Notes: generated by a model not told the origin, from the letters alone. A DNA stretch of 64,000 nt from Alphaproteobacteria bacterium (GCA_030041335.1 JASHOB010000196.1:124001-188000); one strand, 5' to 3'; shown: positions 51,258 to 60,344, counted from the first letter of the stretch. Program-made: numbers and translations.

Positions 51258-51995
51258 ATGTTCGATCTGAACGGCAGGTCGGCGCTCGTCACCGGCGCTT
51301 CCGGCGGCATCGGCGCAGCCATTGCGCGGGCCCTTCATCACGCCGGCGCCAAGGTGGTGCTGAGCGGCACCCGAGTCGAGGCGCTCGAGGCACTGCGCCG
51401 CGACTTGGGCGCGGGTGCCTTCGTGGCGGCGGCGGATCTCGCCATCGCCGAATCGGCCGACCGGCTCGTCAAGAACGCCGAGGAAATCGCAGGCTCGTTG
51501 GATATCCTGGTCAACAATGCCGGGCTCAGCCGCGACCAGCTCCTGCTGCGCATGAAGGACGAGGACTGGAACCGGGTGATCGAGGTTGACCTCAACGCCG
51601 GGTTCCGCTTGGCGCGGGCCGCCTTGCGCGGCATGATGCGCCGGCGATGGGGGAGAATAATAGCCATTACCTCCGTGGTCGGCGCTACCGGCAATCCGGG
51701 CCAGACCAATTATGCCGCTGCCAAGGCCGGTACCGTCGGCTTTGTCCGGGCGTTGGCGGCCGAGGTCGCGTCGCGCGGCATCACGGTGAACTGCGTCGCA
51801 CCCGGCTTTATTGCCACTGCCATGACTGATGCCCTGACCCCGGAACAGAAGGAGCGTATTGCGACCTCGATACCCATGGGACGCATCGGCACCCCGGAAG
51901 AGGTCGCCCCGTGCGTACGGTTTCTCGCCAGCGACGAAGCGCGCTATGTCACCGGCCATTGCTTGCACGTCAATGGCGGGCTGGCCATGCTTTAG
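51258..51995 (+). CDS. fabG: 3-oxoacyl-ACP reductase
   Basis: A 245-residue short-chain dehydrogenase that reduces beta-ketoacyl-ACP with NADPH. The Rossmann motif is TGASGGIGAAIA, the NNAG motif VNNAGLSRDQ, and the catalytic Ser-Tyr-Lys sits in ITSVVG/NYAAAKAG. The end, FLASDEARYVTGHCLHVNGGLAM, is typical of FabG. It starts nine bases after fabD. Confidence 0.96.
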   Translation: MFDLNGRSALVTGASGGIGAAIARALHHAGAKVVLSGTRVEALEALRRDLGAGAFVAAADLAIAESADRLVKNAEEIAGSLDILVNNAGLSRDQLLLRMKDEDWNRVIEVDLNAGFRLARAALRGMMRRRWGRIIAITSVVGATGNPGQTNYAAAKAGTVGFVRALAAEVASRGITVNCVAPGFIATAMTDALTPEQKERIATSIPMGRIGTPEEVAPCVRFLASDEARYVTGHCLHVNGGLAML

Positions 51996-52099
51996 CCGCG
52001 CTATTGGCAAGGATGGGCGAACATGTTACATGACCGGCGCCCTTGTAGCCCCCGCGGCGTGGCATCAAATCCAACGAAGCATAATCGAGGTGTTAAGCG

Positions 52100-52333
52100 A
52101 TGAGCGAGGTCTCGGAGCGAGTAAAAAAAATCGTGGTGGAACATCTTGGCGTCGAGGAGTCCAAGGTGACCGACAACGCCAGCTTTATCGACGATCTCGG
52201 GGCCGATAGCCTCGACACCGTGGAGTTGGTGATGGCGTTCGAGGAAGAATTCGGCTGCGAAATTCCCGACGATGCCGCGGAAAAGATCGTGACTGTCAAA
52301 GACGCGATCAACTTCATCGAGCAGCACACCTGA
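52100..52333 (+). CDS. acpP: Acyl carrier protein
   Basis: A 77-residue acidic protein with the phosphopantetheine-attachment serine in [18 protein letters not shown]. It carries growing acyl chains in fatty acid synthesis. The 104 bases between fabG and this gene probably include a separate acpP promoter, since ACP is made in excess over FAS enzymes. I see no convincing stem-loop there. Confidence 0.97.
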   Translation: MSEVSERVKKIVVEHLGVEESKVTDNASFIDDLGADSLDTVELVMAFEEEFGCEIPDDAAEKIVTVKDAINFIEQHT

Positions 52334-52376
52334 GCCGGCAGGGCCCCCGGTTGCGCCCCACCGGCGTTAACGCGTT

Positions 52377-53639
52377 ATGAGACGAGTCGTCGTCACCGGT
52401 TTGGGTTTGGTCACGCCGCTCGGTGTCGGGGTCGAGAATGTGTGGCAGCGCCTCACTTCGGGACAATCGGGCATCCGCGCCATACAGGATTTTGACGTTT
52501 CGGATTTGACGGCGAAGATCGCGGGTCAGGTGCCACGCGGCGATAGCGCATCCGGTCTGTTCAACGCCGACGACTGGGTCGCGCCTAAAGACCAGCGGAA
52601 AATGGATGATTTTATTGTCTATGCGCTGGCGGCCGCAGAGCAGGCGGTTGCGGACGCCGCTTGGCAGCCGCAAGACGAAGAAGGTCGCGAACGCACCGGT
52701 GTCATGATCGGCTCCGGGATCGGCGGCTTGCCGGGCATCAACGAGGGCGCATTGACTCTCGGGGAAAAGGGCCCGCGGCGCTTGTCGCCTTTTTTCATTC
52801 CGGCTTGTCTCATCAATCTCGCCTCCGGGCATGTCTCGATCCGTTACGGCTTCAAAGGGCCGAACCATGCGGTGGTAACCGCATGCTCGACGGGTGCTCA
52901 CGCGATCGGCGATGCCGCGCGGATCATCATGTGGGACGATGCCGACGTCATGGTCGCGGGCGGCAGCGAGGCTGCCGTTTGCCGCCTCGGCATGGCCGGC
53001 TTCGCGGCTGCGCGTGCGTTGTCGACCGCCTTCAACGACCAGCCCAACAAAGCGTCGCGTCCGTGGGACAAGGATCGCGATGGCTTTGTCATGGGCGAGG
53101 GATCAGGCATCGTCGTGCTCGAAGAGTTGGCGCATGCCAGGGCGCGCGGCGCCAAAATCTACGCCGAAGTGATCGGCTACGGCATGTCCGGCGATGCCTA
53201 CCACATCACGGCCCCGGCCGAGGACGGCAATGGCGCGTTCCGGGCCATGCGCAACGCGGTCAAGCGTGCCGGGATCGGTCCCGACCAGATCGACTACATC
53301 AACGCGCATGGCACGTCGACGCCGCTCGGCGACGAGATCGAGTTGGGTGCGGTCAAACGCATGTTCGGCGAGCATTCCTATCAGCTCGCCATGTCCTCGA
53401 CCAAATCGGCAATCGGCCATCTCCTCGGAGCTGCCGGCAGCGTCGAGGCGATCTTCTCGATTTTGGCGATTCGCGACGGCCTCGTGCCGCCGACCCTCAA
53501 TCTCGACCACCCGTCCGAAGGCTGCGACCTGAACCTCGTGCCGCACCAAGCGCAAGAGCGAGAGGTGCGCTACGCACTCTCCAATTCGTTCGGTTTTGGC
53601 GGTACCAACGCCTCCTTGATATTCGCCCGGCTACACTGA
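52377..53639 (+). CDS. fabF: 3-oxoacyl-ACP synthase II
   Basis: A 420-residue condensing enzyme. The catalytic triad Cys-His-His is in VVTACSTGAHAIG, NAHGTSTPLGD and GHLLGAAGS. The N-terminus RRVVVTGLGLVTPLG and the C-terminus NSFGFGGTNASLIF match the family. The GC palindrome GCGTTAACGC lies four bases before the ATG. In many Alphaproteobacteria mltG follows; here a Rieske gene does. Confidence 0.96.
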   Translation: MRRVVVTGLGLVTPLGVGVENVWQRLTSGQSGIRAIQDFDVSDLTAKIAGQVPRGDSASGLFNADDWVAPKDQRKMDDFIVYALAAAEQAVADAAWQPQDEEGRERTGVMIGSGIGGLPGINEGALTLGEKGPRRLSPFFIPACLINLASGHVSIRYGFKGPNHAVVTACSTGAHAIGDAARIIMWDDADVMVAGGSEAAVCRLGMAGFAAARALSTAFNDQPNKASRPWDKDRDGFVMGEGSGIVVLEELAHARARGAKIYAEVIGYGMSGDAYHITAPAEDGNGAFRAMRNAVKRAGIGPDQIDYINAHGTSTPLGDEIELGAVKRMFGEHSYQLAMSSTKSAIGHLLGAAGSVEAIFSILAIRDGLVPPTLNLDHPSEGCDLNLVPHQAQEREVRYALSNSFGFGGTNASLIFARLH

Positions 53640-53729
53640 ACGGTAGGCCCGTGATTAACACGTTTGCCGGCCGGCTTGCCCCTGCTTTGCCCTGGCATCG
53701 CGCCATCGGCCCGGTCTAATGTCCGCACC

Positions 53730-54143
53730 ATGAGCCACCATGTCGTTGCCACCGTTGATGAGATTCCGCCCGGCACGCACAAGCTTGTCAGCGTGCGCGG
53801 GCGCGAGATCGGCGTGTTCAACGTCAAGGGCGATTACTATGCCCTGCTCAATCGCTGCCCGCACGCCGGAGCCTCGCTGTGCCGCGGCCGCGTCGGCGGC
53901 CTCGTCGTATCGGACGGACCGGGCGAGTACGAAATTCTGCGCGAGGGCGAGATTCTCCGCTGTCCGTGGCACGGCTGGGAATACGACATTCGCACCGGCC
54001 AATCGTGGTGCGATCCGGAGAAAGTCAACACGCGGCAATATCGAGTGACAATCGAGCCCGGGGCGCGCATCGCCAAAGGCCCCTATATCGCAGAAACTTT
54101 TCCGGTTCATGTCGACCAGAATTACGTCGTCGTTGAGATCTAG
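53730..54143 (+). CDS. Rieske [2Fe-2S] domain protein
   Basis: A 137-residue protein composed almost entirely of a Rieske domain. Cluster ligands are C-x-H in RCPHAGASLCRG and C-x2-H in RCPWHGWEYDIR. The intervening loop is long (about 44 residues). It could be a small electron-transfer ferredoxin for an oxygenase. No oxygenase alpha subunit is in the window. It sits at the left edge of the accessory block between fabF and yicC. Confidence 0.88.
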   Translation: MSHHVVATVDEIPPGTHKLVSVRGREIGVFNVKGDYYALLNRCPHAGASLCRGRVGGLVVSDGPGEYEILREGEILRCPWHGWEYDIRTGQSWCDPEKVNTRQYRVTIEPGARIAKGPYIAETFPVHVDQNYVVVEI

Positions 54144-54182
54144 ATGTCTGATCCCAGGGTTTGATCGAGACGGCAAGCCATA

Positions 54183-54705
54183 AAGCGCAAGTTCAAGAGC
54201 TACCCGATCGGCTAATTCCAACATCGATATCGCTGAAGTCCGTACGGCACAGGGTAGGCTCTCTCTCTGCCTCGCCATCGATCGGACCTCGAAGTTCGCC
54301 TGCACCGAACTGCACGAGAAGGCTACACGGCGTGGTGCCGCCGACTTCCTCTGACACCTCATCAAGGCGGATCCCTCCCAAGTCCACTCCGACCTGGCCG
54401 ACAATGGGAACGACTTCACCGATCCCACGGGTGAGAGTCGGTCTCTGCGACCTATTCTCGGCTCCGGCATTCGAAGTGGCTTGCCGCACAAATAAGGACG
54501 CGACGGTCAAACGCTTCTACTACGAAAATCCACGGCCGGCTTCGTACTCATCTCGCGGACTTCGTTACCGCCTGCAACCTTGCAAGGCGCCTCAAGACAG
54601 TGAAGCGCCTCACGCCCGACGCGTTCATCGGCAAGCCCTTGGACCAGCGACCCCGGCCGCTTCACCCTCAATCCGCTCCACCAAATGCCGGGACCAGACA
54701 TCTAG
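54183..54705 (+). pseudogene. Decayed IS481-family transposase
   Basis: Translation in three frames recovers pieces of an IS481 DDE transposase in order. KRKFKSYPIG is first, then, after a stop and one inserted base, HIDIAEVRTAQG, AIDRTSKFACTELHEKATRRGAADFL, LADNGNDFTDPTGES, KDATVKRFYYE and finally RFTLNPLHQMPG with a TAG stop at 54703. At least two in-frame stops and several frameshifts are present. About 25 codons (normally PWTNGQVERM...) are missing, so the third catalytic acid is lost. The left end of the element and any terminal repeats or target duplication are not recognisable. This is an old, dead insertion. Confidence 0.85.
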
Positions 54706-54920
54706 GCGGGGCACTCGTAAGGCGCCGCCTCCGCCTCGCCGAAGAGCAGTGCAACAAGAGAGATGCCGCGATCAACCCGATCGCCCATATCCGGTCAGCT
54801 CAGCGTCATTTTCGCTCGCTTTCGCGACGCTCGAGCACTAACGAACACGGGGCTGCAACCGCTTCCGTCATCCGCGGGCTAGCGAGCAGCGATCGCCCGC
54901 GCCGGTCGCCTCACCTCCAG
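54706..54920. other. Gene-free stretch after the IS481 relic
   Basis: Nothing recognisable is visible in these 215 bases. They probably include leftover insertion-sequence end or flanking sequence and the downstream region of the minus-strand amidohydrolase operon. Confidence 0.4.
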
Positions 54921-56024
54921 TCAATCGAGCCCGTAGACGGATTTGGCATTGTCGTGGAAGATCGCTTGGTCGAGCGCGTCGTCGAGCCGTACCTTGAATG
55001 CTTGACGCGGATCGTCGAAATCCCAGTGCGGATAGTCGGTCGAGAACATTAGCCGATCGGCGCCGATCCATCTGATGGTGTCGAGCAGATGCTTCGGATG
55101 CTCGGGCTCTTCCATCGGCTGGGTCGTATACCAGAAATGCTCACGCATATACTCGGAAGGCGGACGTTTGACGTGCGGCAGCTCTTCTCGCATCCGCGCC
55201 CACACCTTGTCGAGCCGCCAGCCCAGTGCCGGCACCCAGGCGAAGCCGCCCTCGACGCAGATCACACGAAGCTTGGGGATCTCCTCGAACACGCCTTCCA
55301 TCACCATGCTGGTGATGACGGACTGCAGGCCATGCGCGAAGGCGTAATGCTCTTCGATGTAATAGGACATCCAGCCGCTCCCGCTGTTGGCACCCGGTCC
55401 GTAGGCCGGCGAGTGCAGCGAGATCGGTAGATTGTGTGCCGCCGCGGCGCGATAGATTGGCCAATAGCGCCGGCGCCCGAGCGGTTCGTTGGCCCGGGGC
55501 GGAATCGAAATTTGTACAAACGCCGGATTGACGGCCCGGCGCTCGATTTCAGCGACCGCCGCCTCAGGATCCTCCTGCGTCACGCAAAGCGACGCCCTGA
55601 GACGCGGCTCGGGCTCGGTCCATTTCGCCAGTTGCCAATCGTTCGAAGCCGAGCACAGCGCGGTGCCGAGCCCCTGGTCGAACGTGTGACTGCCGATCGA
55701 CAGTGGCTGCAGCACCCCGTACTCAATGCCGAGAGGATCAAGCAATTGCTGGCGCATGAAGCCGAGATCCGAGCCCGGCGGAACGCCGCCAGGTGGAAAA
55801 GCATCGAGCCGGGAGCCGTTGCCGGCAGTCATCCGCGGGTAGGGCACCATGCCGATGAACGGTTGCGGCACGCGGGCGCCAAATGTTGCCACATGCTTGG
55901 CCCAGCGCGCCGGCAGGAACTCCGCCATCTCCTTTGGCGATGCCGGCACCGGGTGGATGTCGCAGTCGACGATGCCACGGTGATTGACGCGAGCCGTCGA
56001 GACGTAGGTGGTCGTGTCGGTCAT
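54921..56024 (-). CDS. ACMSD-like amidohydrolase-superfamily metalloenzyme, copy 1
   Basis: A 367-residue TIM-barrel enzyme of the amidohydrolase_2/ACMSD group. The first metal motif is DCDIHP instead of the usual DxHxH, the central histidine is in ISLHSPAYG, and the last acidic ligand is in STDYPHWD. Family enzymes decarboxylate or hydrolyse aromatic and related acids, for example ACMS or gamma-resorcylate. Clear similarity to the next gene (RLRAS, DPEAA, PLGRR, YWPIYRAA, LPI) indicates tandem duplication. It overlaps the upstream copy by four bases (ATGA). Confidence 0.87.
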   Translation of the reverse strand: MTDTTTYVSTARVNHRGIVDCDIHPVPASPKEMAEFLPARWAKHVATFGARVPQPFIGMVPYPRMTAGNGSRLDAFPPGGVPPGSDLGFMRQQLLDPLGIEYGVLQPLSIGSHTFDQGLGTALCSASNDWQLAKWTEPEPRLRASLCVTQEDPEAAVAEIERRAVNPAFVQISIPPRANEPLGRRRYWPIYRAAAAHNLPISLHSPAYGPGANSGSGWMSYYIEEHYAFAHGLQSVITSMVMEGVFEEIPKLRVICVEGGFAWVPALGWRLDKVWARMREELPHVKRPPSEYMREHFWYTTQPMEEPEHPKHLLDTIRWIGADRLMFSTDYPHWDFDDPRQAFKVRLDDALDQAIFHDNAKSVYGLD

Positions 56025-57091
56025 GCCACGTTCTCCTGCAGGCGCGGATAGGTCGCGAGCGGATTGTCGATCAGGATTTTACGCATCACGCGATCGGGCA
56101 GTCCGGCGGGAAGTACTTCTTCGCCGTCGAACTGCCAGTGCGGATAGTCGGTCGCGAACAGCAGCAAATCATCCGAGCCGATATGCTCAAGGACACGCTC
56201 GACTTCCCCGGGCGGCGCGTCCAGCGGCTGCATGGTCAGACGGAAATGATGGCGGATGATGTCCGCGGGGATCTTTTTGATCCACGGCACCTCGGTGCGG
56301 ACGCCGCGCCAATCCTTGCTCACGCGCCACATCAGCCCGGGCAGCCAGCTCACCCCGCTTTCGATCAACACCACGCGCAGGTCCGGGAATTTGGCGAACA
56401 CGCCCTCGGCGACAAAACTGATGGTTTGGGTCGCAAACGCTTGTGACTGATGGACATAATCTTCGGCCAAATATGAGGGATAGCCTGATTGCGTCGGCGC
56501 ATGGCGCATCATGCTGCCGGCATGAACGCCGATCGGCAGCCTGTGCTTCTCGGCGGCGCGATAGATCGGCCAATAGGTGCGGCGGCCGAGCGGCATTTCT
56601 CCCATCACCAGCACCAGGACCTGGACGAAACGCCGATCCGATGCAACGCGCTCGACCTCTTCCGCTGCCGCCTCGGGATCCATGAGCGACACCACGATCG
56701 AGGCGCGAAGTCGCGGCTCTTTGTCGAGCCATTCCTTTGCCATCCAATCGTTCATCGCCCGGCATAGGGCGGCGCCGAGATCGGGATTGAAAACCGCCTG
56801 AGCGCCGTAGAGGCAGTTGCAGATCGCGTAGCGCAATTGGAAGGCGTCAAGCGCGTGATCGCGCATCAGGCCCAGGTCAATGCCCGCCTTGCCTTCCTTC
56901 GGGCGCCAGTCCGGACGGCTGGTGAGTGGTGCGTTCGGCGGATAGGAGTTGAGCTCCATCCTCGAATTACCCTTCATCACCATGGTCATGGTGTCGCGCC
57001 AATAACCGTCGAGATAAGGCAACAAAGCCGGCGTGCCCGGCAGAGCCGGGTGAATATCACAATCGATGGCGCCGGAATGAGGTAGTTTCAT
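56021..57091 (-). CDS. ACMSD-like amidohydrolase-superfamily metalloenzyme, copy 2
   Basis: A 356-residue paralogue of the previous enzyme. It has DCDIHPALPG at the N-terminus, a histidine in PIGVHAGSM, and the last acidic ligand in ATDYPHWQFD. It shares RLRAS, DPEAA, FVQ, PLGRR and YWPIYRAA with copy 1 but differs in the regions between them, so the two probably form a heteromer or act on related substrates. It is the first gene of this two-gene operon and is divergent from the MFS transporter gene. Confidence 0.87.
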   Translation of the reverse strand: MKLPHSGAIDCDIHPALPGTPALLPYLDGYWRDTMTMVMKGNSRMELNSYPPNAPLTSRPDWRPKEGKAGIDLGLMRDHALDAFQLRYAICNCLYGAQAVFNPDLGAALCRAMNDWMAKEWLDKEPRLRASIVVSLMDPEAAAEEVERVASDRRFVQVLVLVMGEMPLGRRTYWPIYRAAEKHRLPIGVHAGSMMRHAPTQSGYPSYLAEDYVHQSQAFATQTISFVAEGVFAKFPDLRVVLIESGVSWLPGLMWRVSKDWRGVRTEVPWIKKIPADIIRHHFRLTMQPLDAPPGEVERVLEHIGSDDLLLFATDYPHWQFDGEEVLPAGLPDRVMRKILIDNPLATYPRLQENVA

Positions 57092-57433
57092 CGGTTCATT
57101 GTGGGGATTTCGACCCCAATGTGCAATGTCCGGTAACGTATGGCTCGTGATCGCGGATTACGCGGGCGCTGTCGCGTTTGACGACGAACGGCGATCCGCT
57201 CCTGGTGCAGCCAGCGCCGCCAGGGTGAACGGTGAGGCGGGCCGGCGACGCTGAAACGCGTATTTGACGAACAGCAGAAGCGGAATTTGCCATCCCGACA
57301 TGCGACCGCGATGGCGGCACGCGAAGCCAGGGCGCCCTCGGCTCGCGCTCGCGAGCTTGGCGCAAGGGCAACTAGGCAACAGCCGAGCCTATGCGCTAAC
57401 CTTTCGCTCAATTGACAAAAAAGGGAGGATTGC
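57092..57433. other. Divergent promoter region, amidohydrolases and MFS transporter
   Basis: No gene is visible in these 342 bases. They hold the promoters of the minus-strand amidohydrolase operon and plus-strand transporter. An inverted repeat (ATTG-t-GGGG, ATTTCGA, CCCCAAT; 57098-57120) begins seven bases upstream of the amidohydrolase start codon and could be an operator or leader hairpin. A ribosome-binding site (GGGAGG) precedes the transporter. Confidence 0.5.
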
Positions 57434-58813
57434 ATGGCCACGCCGCGCACCATCGATATCAACGACGTCATCGAGCGCATCGGATTGCAGCGGCTCGCCA
57501 TCTTCGTCCTGATCCTGGCCTTTGTGATGATGATGGCTGACGGCTACGATTTCGGCACCCTGTCGTTGGCGGCGCCGGCCATCCTCAAAGAATGGAAGAT
57601 CGCTCGCACCGAGATGGGCGCGGTGTTCAGCATCACTTTCATTGGCCTGCTCGTCGGGTCGCTGATCTACGGCTGGATCGCCGATCGTTTCGGCCGCCGC
57701 TTTACCATCATTTTTGGCGTATTCAATTTCGCCATTCCGATTCTTCTGACCATCTGGGCGACGACGGTCACGCAGCTTTCGATCCTGCGCTTCATCGGCG
57801 GCGTCGGCATGGGCGGTATCGTTCCGATCGCCTATACGCTCGTCAGCGAATACGCGCCGCGGCGCATGCGCTCGACCGTCACCGTCATCACCAACGCCGG
57901 CTACAATATCGGCGCGGCGCTCGGCGGGTTGATCGCGGCCGTCTCGATTCCAGCCTACGGCTGGCAGTCGCTTTATGTCGTCGGCGCCGTGTTCTCTTTC
58001 ATCATGGCCGCCGTCATGATTCTCTGGCTGCCGGATTCACTCTGGTATCTGGCGCGGAAACACCCCGATTCGCCCCAACTGCGCCGGTTGGCCGAACGGT
58101 TGATCGGCCAACCGGTCGTTCCCGGCACGCCCATCGTTGCCGTCGATCCGAGCGAAGACCGGAGCCAGAAAGCCTCGGGGCGCCAGGGTTTCCTGCGTCT
58201 CTTCGAAGGCTCCCGCGGCTGGGCAACAATCCTGCTATGGCTGCTGTTTATCTCCGATTCACTTGGCTTTTTCTTCCTTGCCAGCTGGCTGCCGGTGGTC
58301 ATGGGCGATGCCGGTGTGGCGCCGTCGACCGCGTCCTTGATGGCGTCGCTGTTTGTCTTTGCCGGCCTGGTTGGCGGCTTTCTGATCATGCGCTTCCTCG
58401 ACGGCGTCGGGCCGATCGCCTTCATCGCCCTGCCCATCATCGGCGGGCCTGCGGAGCTGGTAATGGGCATTCACGGCTTGTGGCAGACCTATCTTCTCGT
58501 CTCGATCGCCGTCGCCGGCATCTGTCTCGCCGGCATTCATATGGCCGTCTACGCGATCGCGGTGCGGTTTTATCCACCTTCGATCCGCGGGGTCGGGATG
58601 TCGTCGGCGACCGCGTGGGGCCGCGCCGGCGGCATTATCGCACCCTATGTCGGCGGCTATCTGCTCGCGGCGCATATGCCGATGCAGCAATTGATGATGT
58701 GGGCGGCGCTGCCTTGCCTGACGACCACCATTCTCGGCATGGGCCTCGGCCTGCTCTATCGTCGCCATTTTGATGCGCCGGCATCGCTGCCGATATCCGA
58801 ACAGACGGCGTAG
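57434..58813 (+). CDS. MFS transporter, aromatic acid:H+ symporter (AAHS) type
   Basis: A 459-residue transporter with about 12 helices and the AAHS signatures: DGYDFGTLSLAAPAILKEW (conserved acidic residues in helix 1), a GWIADRFGRR loop between helices 2 and 3, and RFIGGVGMGGIVPIAYTLVSEYAP. A central cytoplasmic loop of about 60 residues separates the halves. Relatives import aromatic acids such as 4-hydroxybenzoate. Divergent from the two amidohydrolases, so a joint role in aromatic-acid uptake and breakdown is plausible. It is the right edge of the accessory block. Confidence 0.88.
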   Translation: MATPRTIDINDVIERIGLQRLAIFVLILAFVMMMADGYDFGTLSLAAPAILKEWKIARTEMGAVFSITFIGLLVGSLIYGWIADRFGRRFTIIFGVFNFAIPILLTIWATTVTQLSILRFIGGVGMGGIVPIAYTLVSEYAPRRMRSTVTVITNAGYNIGAALGGLIAAVSIPAYGWQSLYVVGAVFSFIMAAVMILWLPDSLWYLARKHPDSPQLRRLAERLIGQPVVPGTPIVAVDPSEDRSQKASGRQGFLRLFEGSRGWATILLWLLFISDSLGFFFLASWLPVVMGDAGVAPSTASLMASLFVFAGLVGGFLIMRFLDGVGPIAFIALPIIGGPAELVMGIHGLWQTYLLVSIAVAGICLAGIHMAVYAIAVRFYPPSIRGVGMSSATAWGRAGGIIAPYVGGYLLAAHMPMQQLMMWAALPCLTTTILGMGLGLLYRRHFDAPASLPISEQTA

Positions 58814-58814
58814 C

Positions 58815-59705
58815 ATGGTGACGGTCGCGAGCATGACCGGGTTCGCCCGGACCGAAGGCCATGCCGAAGGTTTTTCTTGGGTCTGGGAGATCAAGAGCGT
58901 CAATTCCAAGTCACTCGACCTGCGCTTTCGCTTGACGCCCGGTTTTGAAGGTTTGGAGGTTGCGCTGCGTACGCTGCTGGCAGAGCAATTACAACGCGGT
59001 GCGCTGACCGTGAGCCTTTCGGCGACGCGGGCGTCGACGGCGGCCGCGGTAAGGGTCAATCGCGAGGCGTTGGCGCTGGTAACGGCGCTCGCGGCCGAGC
59101 TGGTCGAGCAGCATGGCGCCGCGCCGCCGCGAGCCGACGGGCTTCTGGCGCTGCGCGGCGTGCTCGAAAGCGGCGAGACCGAGGAAGCCGACGAGGTGCG
59201 CGAGCGTCGCCACGCGGCGCTGCTGGCGAGCGCCGGGGAAGCAGTCGAGCGCCTGGTCGCGGTGCGCGGCGAGGAGGGCGCGCGCTTGCGCGCGGTATTG
59301 GCGGCGCGGCTTGACGAAATCGAAGCGCTGACGGTGGCGGCCGACGCCACGGCGACGATGCAGCCGGAAGCCATCAAGGCGCGGCTCAAAATGCAATTGG
59401 TGGCATTGCTCGACGCGACGCCGGCTTTGTCGGATGATCGGCTTGCCCAAGAAGTGGCGCTCCTGGCCGCCAAGGCCGATCTGCGGGAGGAAGTCGACCG
59501 GCTCAAGGCGCATGCGACGGCCGCGCGCGAGCTGCTCGCCGGTGGCGGCGCCATCGGTCGACGCTTCGATTTCCTCTGCCAGGAACTCAACCGCGAGGCC
59601 AACACGCTGTGCGCCAAATCGTCGGACCTCGCCTTGACGCGGGTCGGACTCGGGCTTAAAGCGGCGATCGAGCAATTGCGCGAGCAAGTCCAGAACATCG
59701 AATAA
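58815..59705 (+). CDS. yicC: YicC-family endoribonuclease
   Basis: A 296-residue cytosolic protein. Family landmarks are the N-terminal ASMTGFARTEG and WEIKSVNSKSLDLRFRLTPGFE, an Ala/Glu-rich coiled middle, and a C-terminal GRRFDFLCQELNREANTLCAKS with the conserved Glu and Asn residues. YicC cleaves RNA and modulates small RNAs in E. coli. The ATG follows the MFS transporter stop by 1 base, yet the pair is historically yicC-gmk. Confidence 0.93.
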   Translation: MVTVASMTGFARTEGHAEGFSWVWEIKSVNSKSLDLRFRLTPGFEGLEVALRTLLAEQLQRGALTVSLSATRASTAAAVRVNREALALVTALAAELVEQHGAAPPRADGLLALRGVLESGETEEADEVRERRHAALLASAGEAVERLVAVRGEEGARLRAVLAARLDEIEALTVAADATATMQPEAIKARLKMQLVALLDATPALSDDRLAQEVALLAAKADLREEVDRLKAHATAARELLAGGGAIGRRFDFLCQELNREANTLCAKSSDLALTRVGLGLKAAIEQLREQVQNIE

Positions 59706-59708
59706 AGG

Positions 59709-60344
59709 ATGGCCAAGACCGACATCGCACGGCACGGGATACTTCTCGTTCTGTCATCGCCGTCGGGCGCCGGCAAAACCACCATCACCCGCGCGGTGTT
59801 GGAGCGCGAGCCCGGACTCGAATTCTCCGTCTCCGTGACCACCCGCAGGCCACGGGCCGGCGAGGTCAATGGCCGCCACTACCATTTCATCGACCGCACG
59901 CGCTTTGATGCCATGGTGAGAGACGGCGCCCTCTTGGAACATGCCAGCGTCTTCGGCAATTCTTACGGCACTCCGCGCGCGCCGATCGAAGCGGCGATCG
60001 CTGCGGGCCGCGACGTGATCCTGGATCTCGACTGGCAGGGGGCGCAGCAACTGCGGCGGGCTCTCCCCGCCGACGTCGTCTCGGTCTTCGTTCTGCCGCC
60101 GGACCATCACACGTTGGAAAAGCGCTTGCGTAGCCGTGCCCAGGACAGCGAAGAGGTGGTTGCCGCGCGCATGGTCAAGTCGGCCGAGGAAACCAGCCAT
60201 TGGTCGGAATACGACTACGTCATTATCAACGACGAGCTCGAGGCCAGTATCGCCTCGACCCAGTCCATCCTTGCTGCCGAACGCGCCCGCCGCGAACGGC
60301 TCCTGGGCTTGGCTGGCTTCGTCAGCCGGCTCCGTCGCGACTGA
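59709..60344 (+). CDS. gmk: Guanylate kinase
   Basis: A 211-residue enzyme that phosphorylates GMP to GDP. The P-loop is LSSPSGAGKTT, the GMP-binding segment is VSVTTRRPRAGEVNG plus YGTPRAPI, and the lid arginines are in KRLRSRAQDS. ATG start, three bases after yicC, with AAAGGA before it. Its 3' end overlaps the convergent rsmA gene by 23 bases. Confidence 0.95.
   Translation: MAKTDIARHGILLVLSSPSGAGKTTITRAVLEREPGLEFSVSVTTRRPRAGEVNGRHYHFIDRTRFDAMVRDGALLEHASVFGNSYGTPRAPIEAAIAAGRDVILDLDWQGAQQLRRALPADVVSVFVLPPDHHTLEKRLRSRAQDSEEVVAARMVKSAEETSHWSEYDYVIINDELEASIASTQSILAAERARRERLLGLAGFVSRLRRD

Noticed and set aside
54161-54841. 226-residue plus-strand frame between the Rieske and amidohydrolase genes
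   Set aside because: It is a single frame running through a decayed IS481 transposase. The real similarity jumps between frames, so this is not an intact gene.
58259-59869. 536-residue minus-strand frame over the MFS transporter, yicC and gmk
   Set aside because: Ser/Arg-rich shadow without recognisable domains, opposite three well-supported genes.
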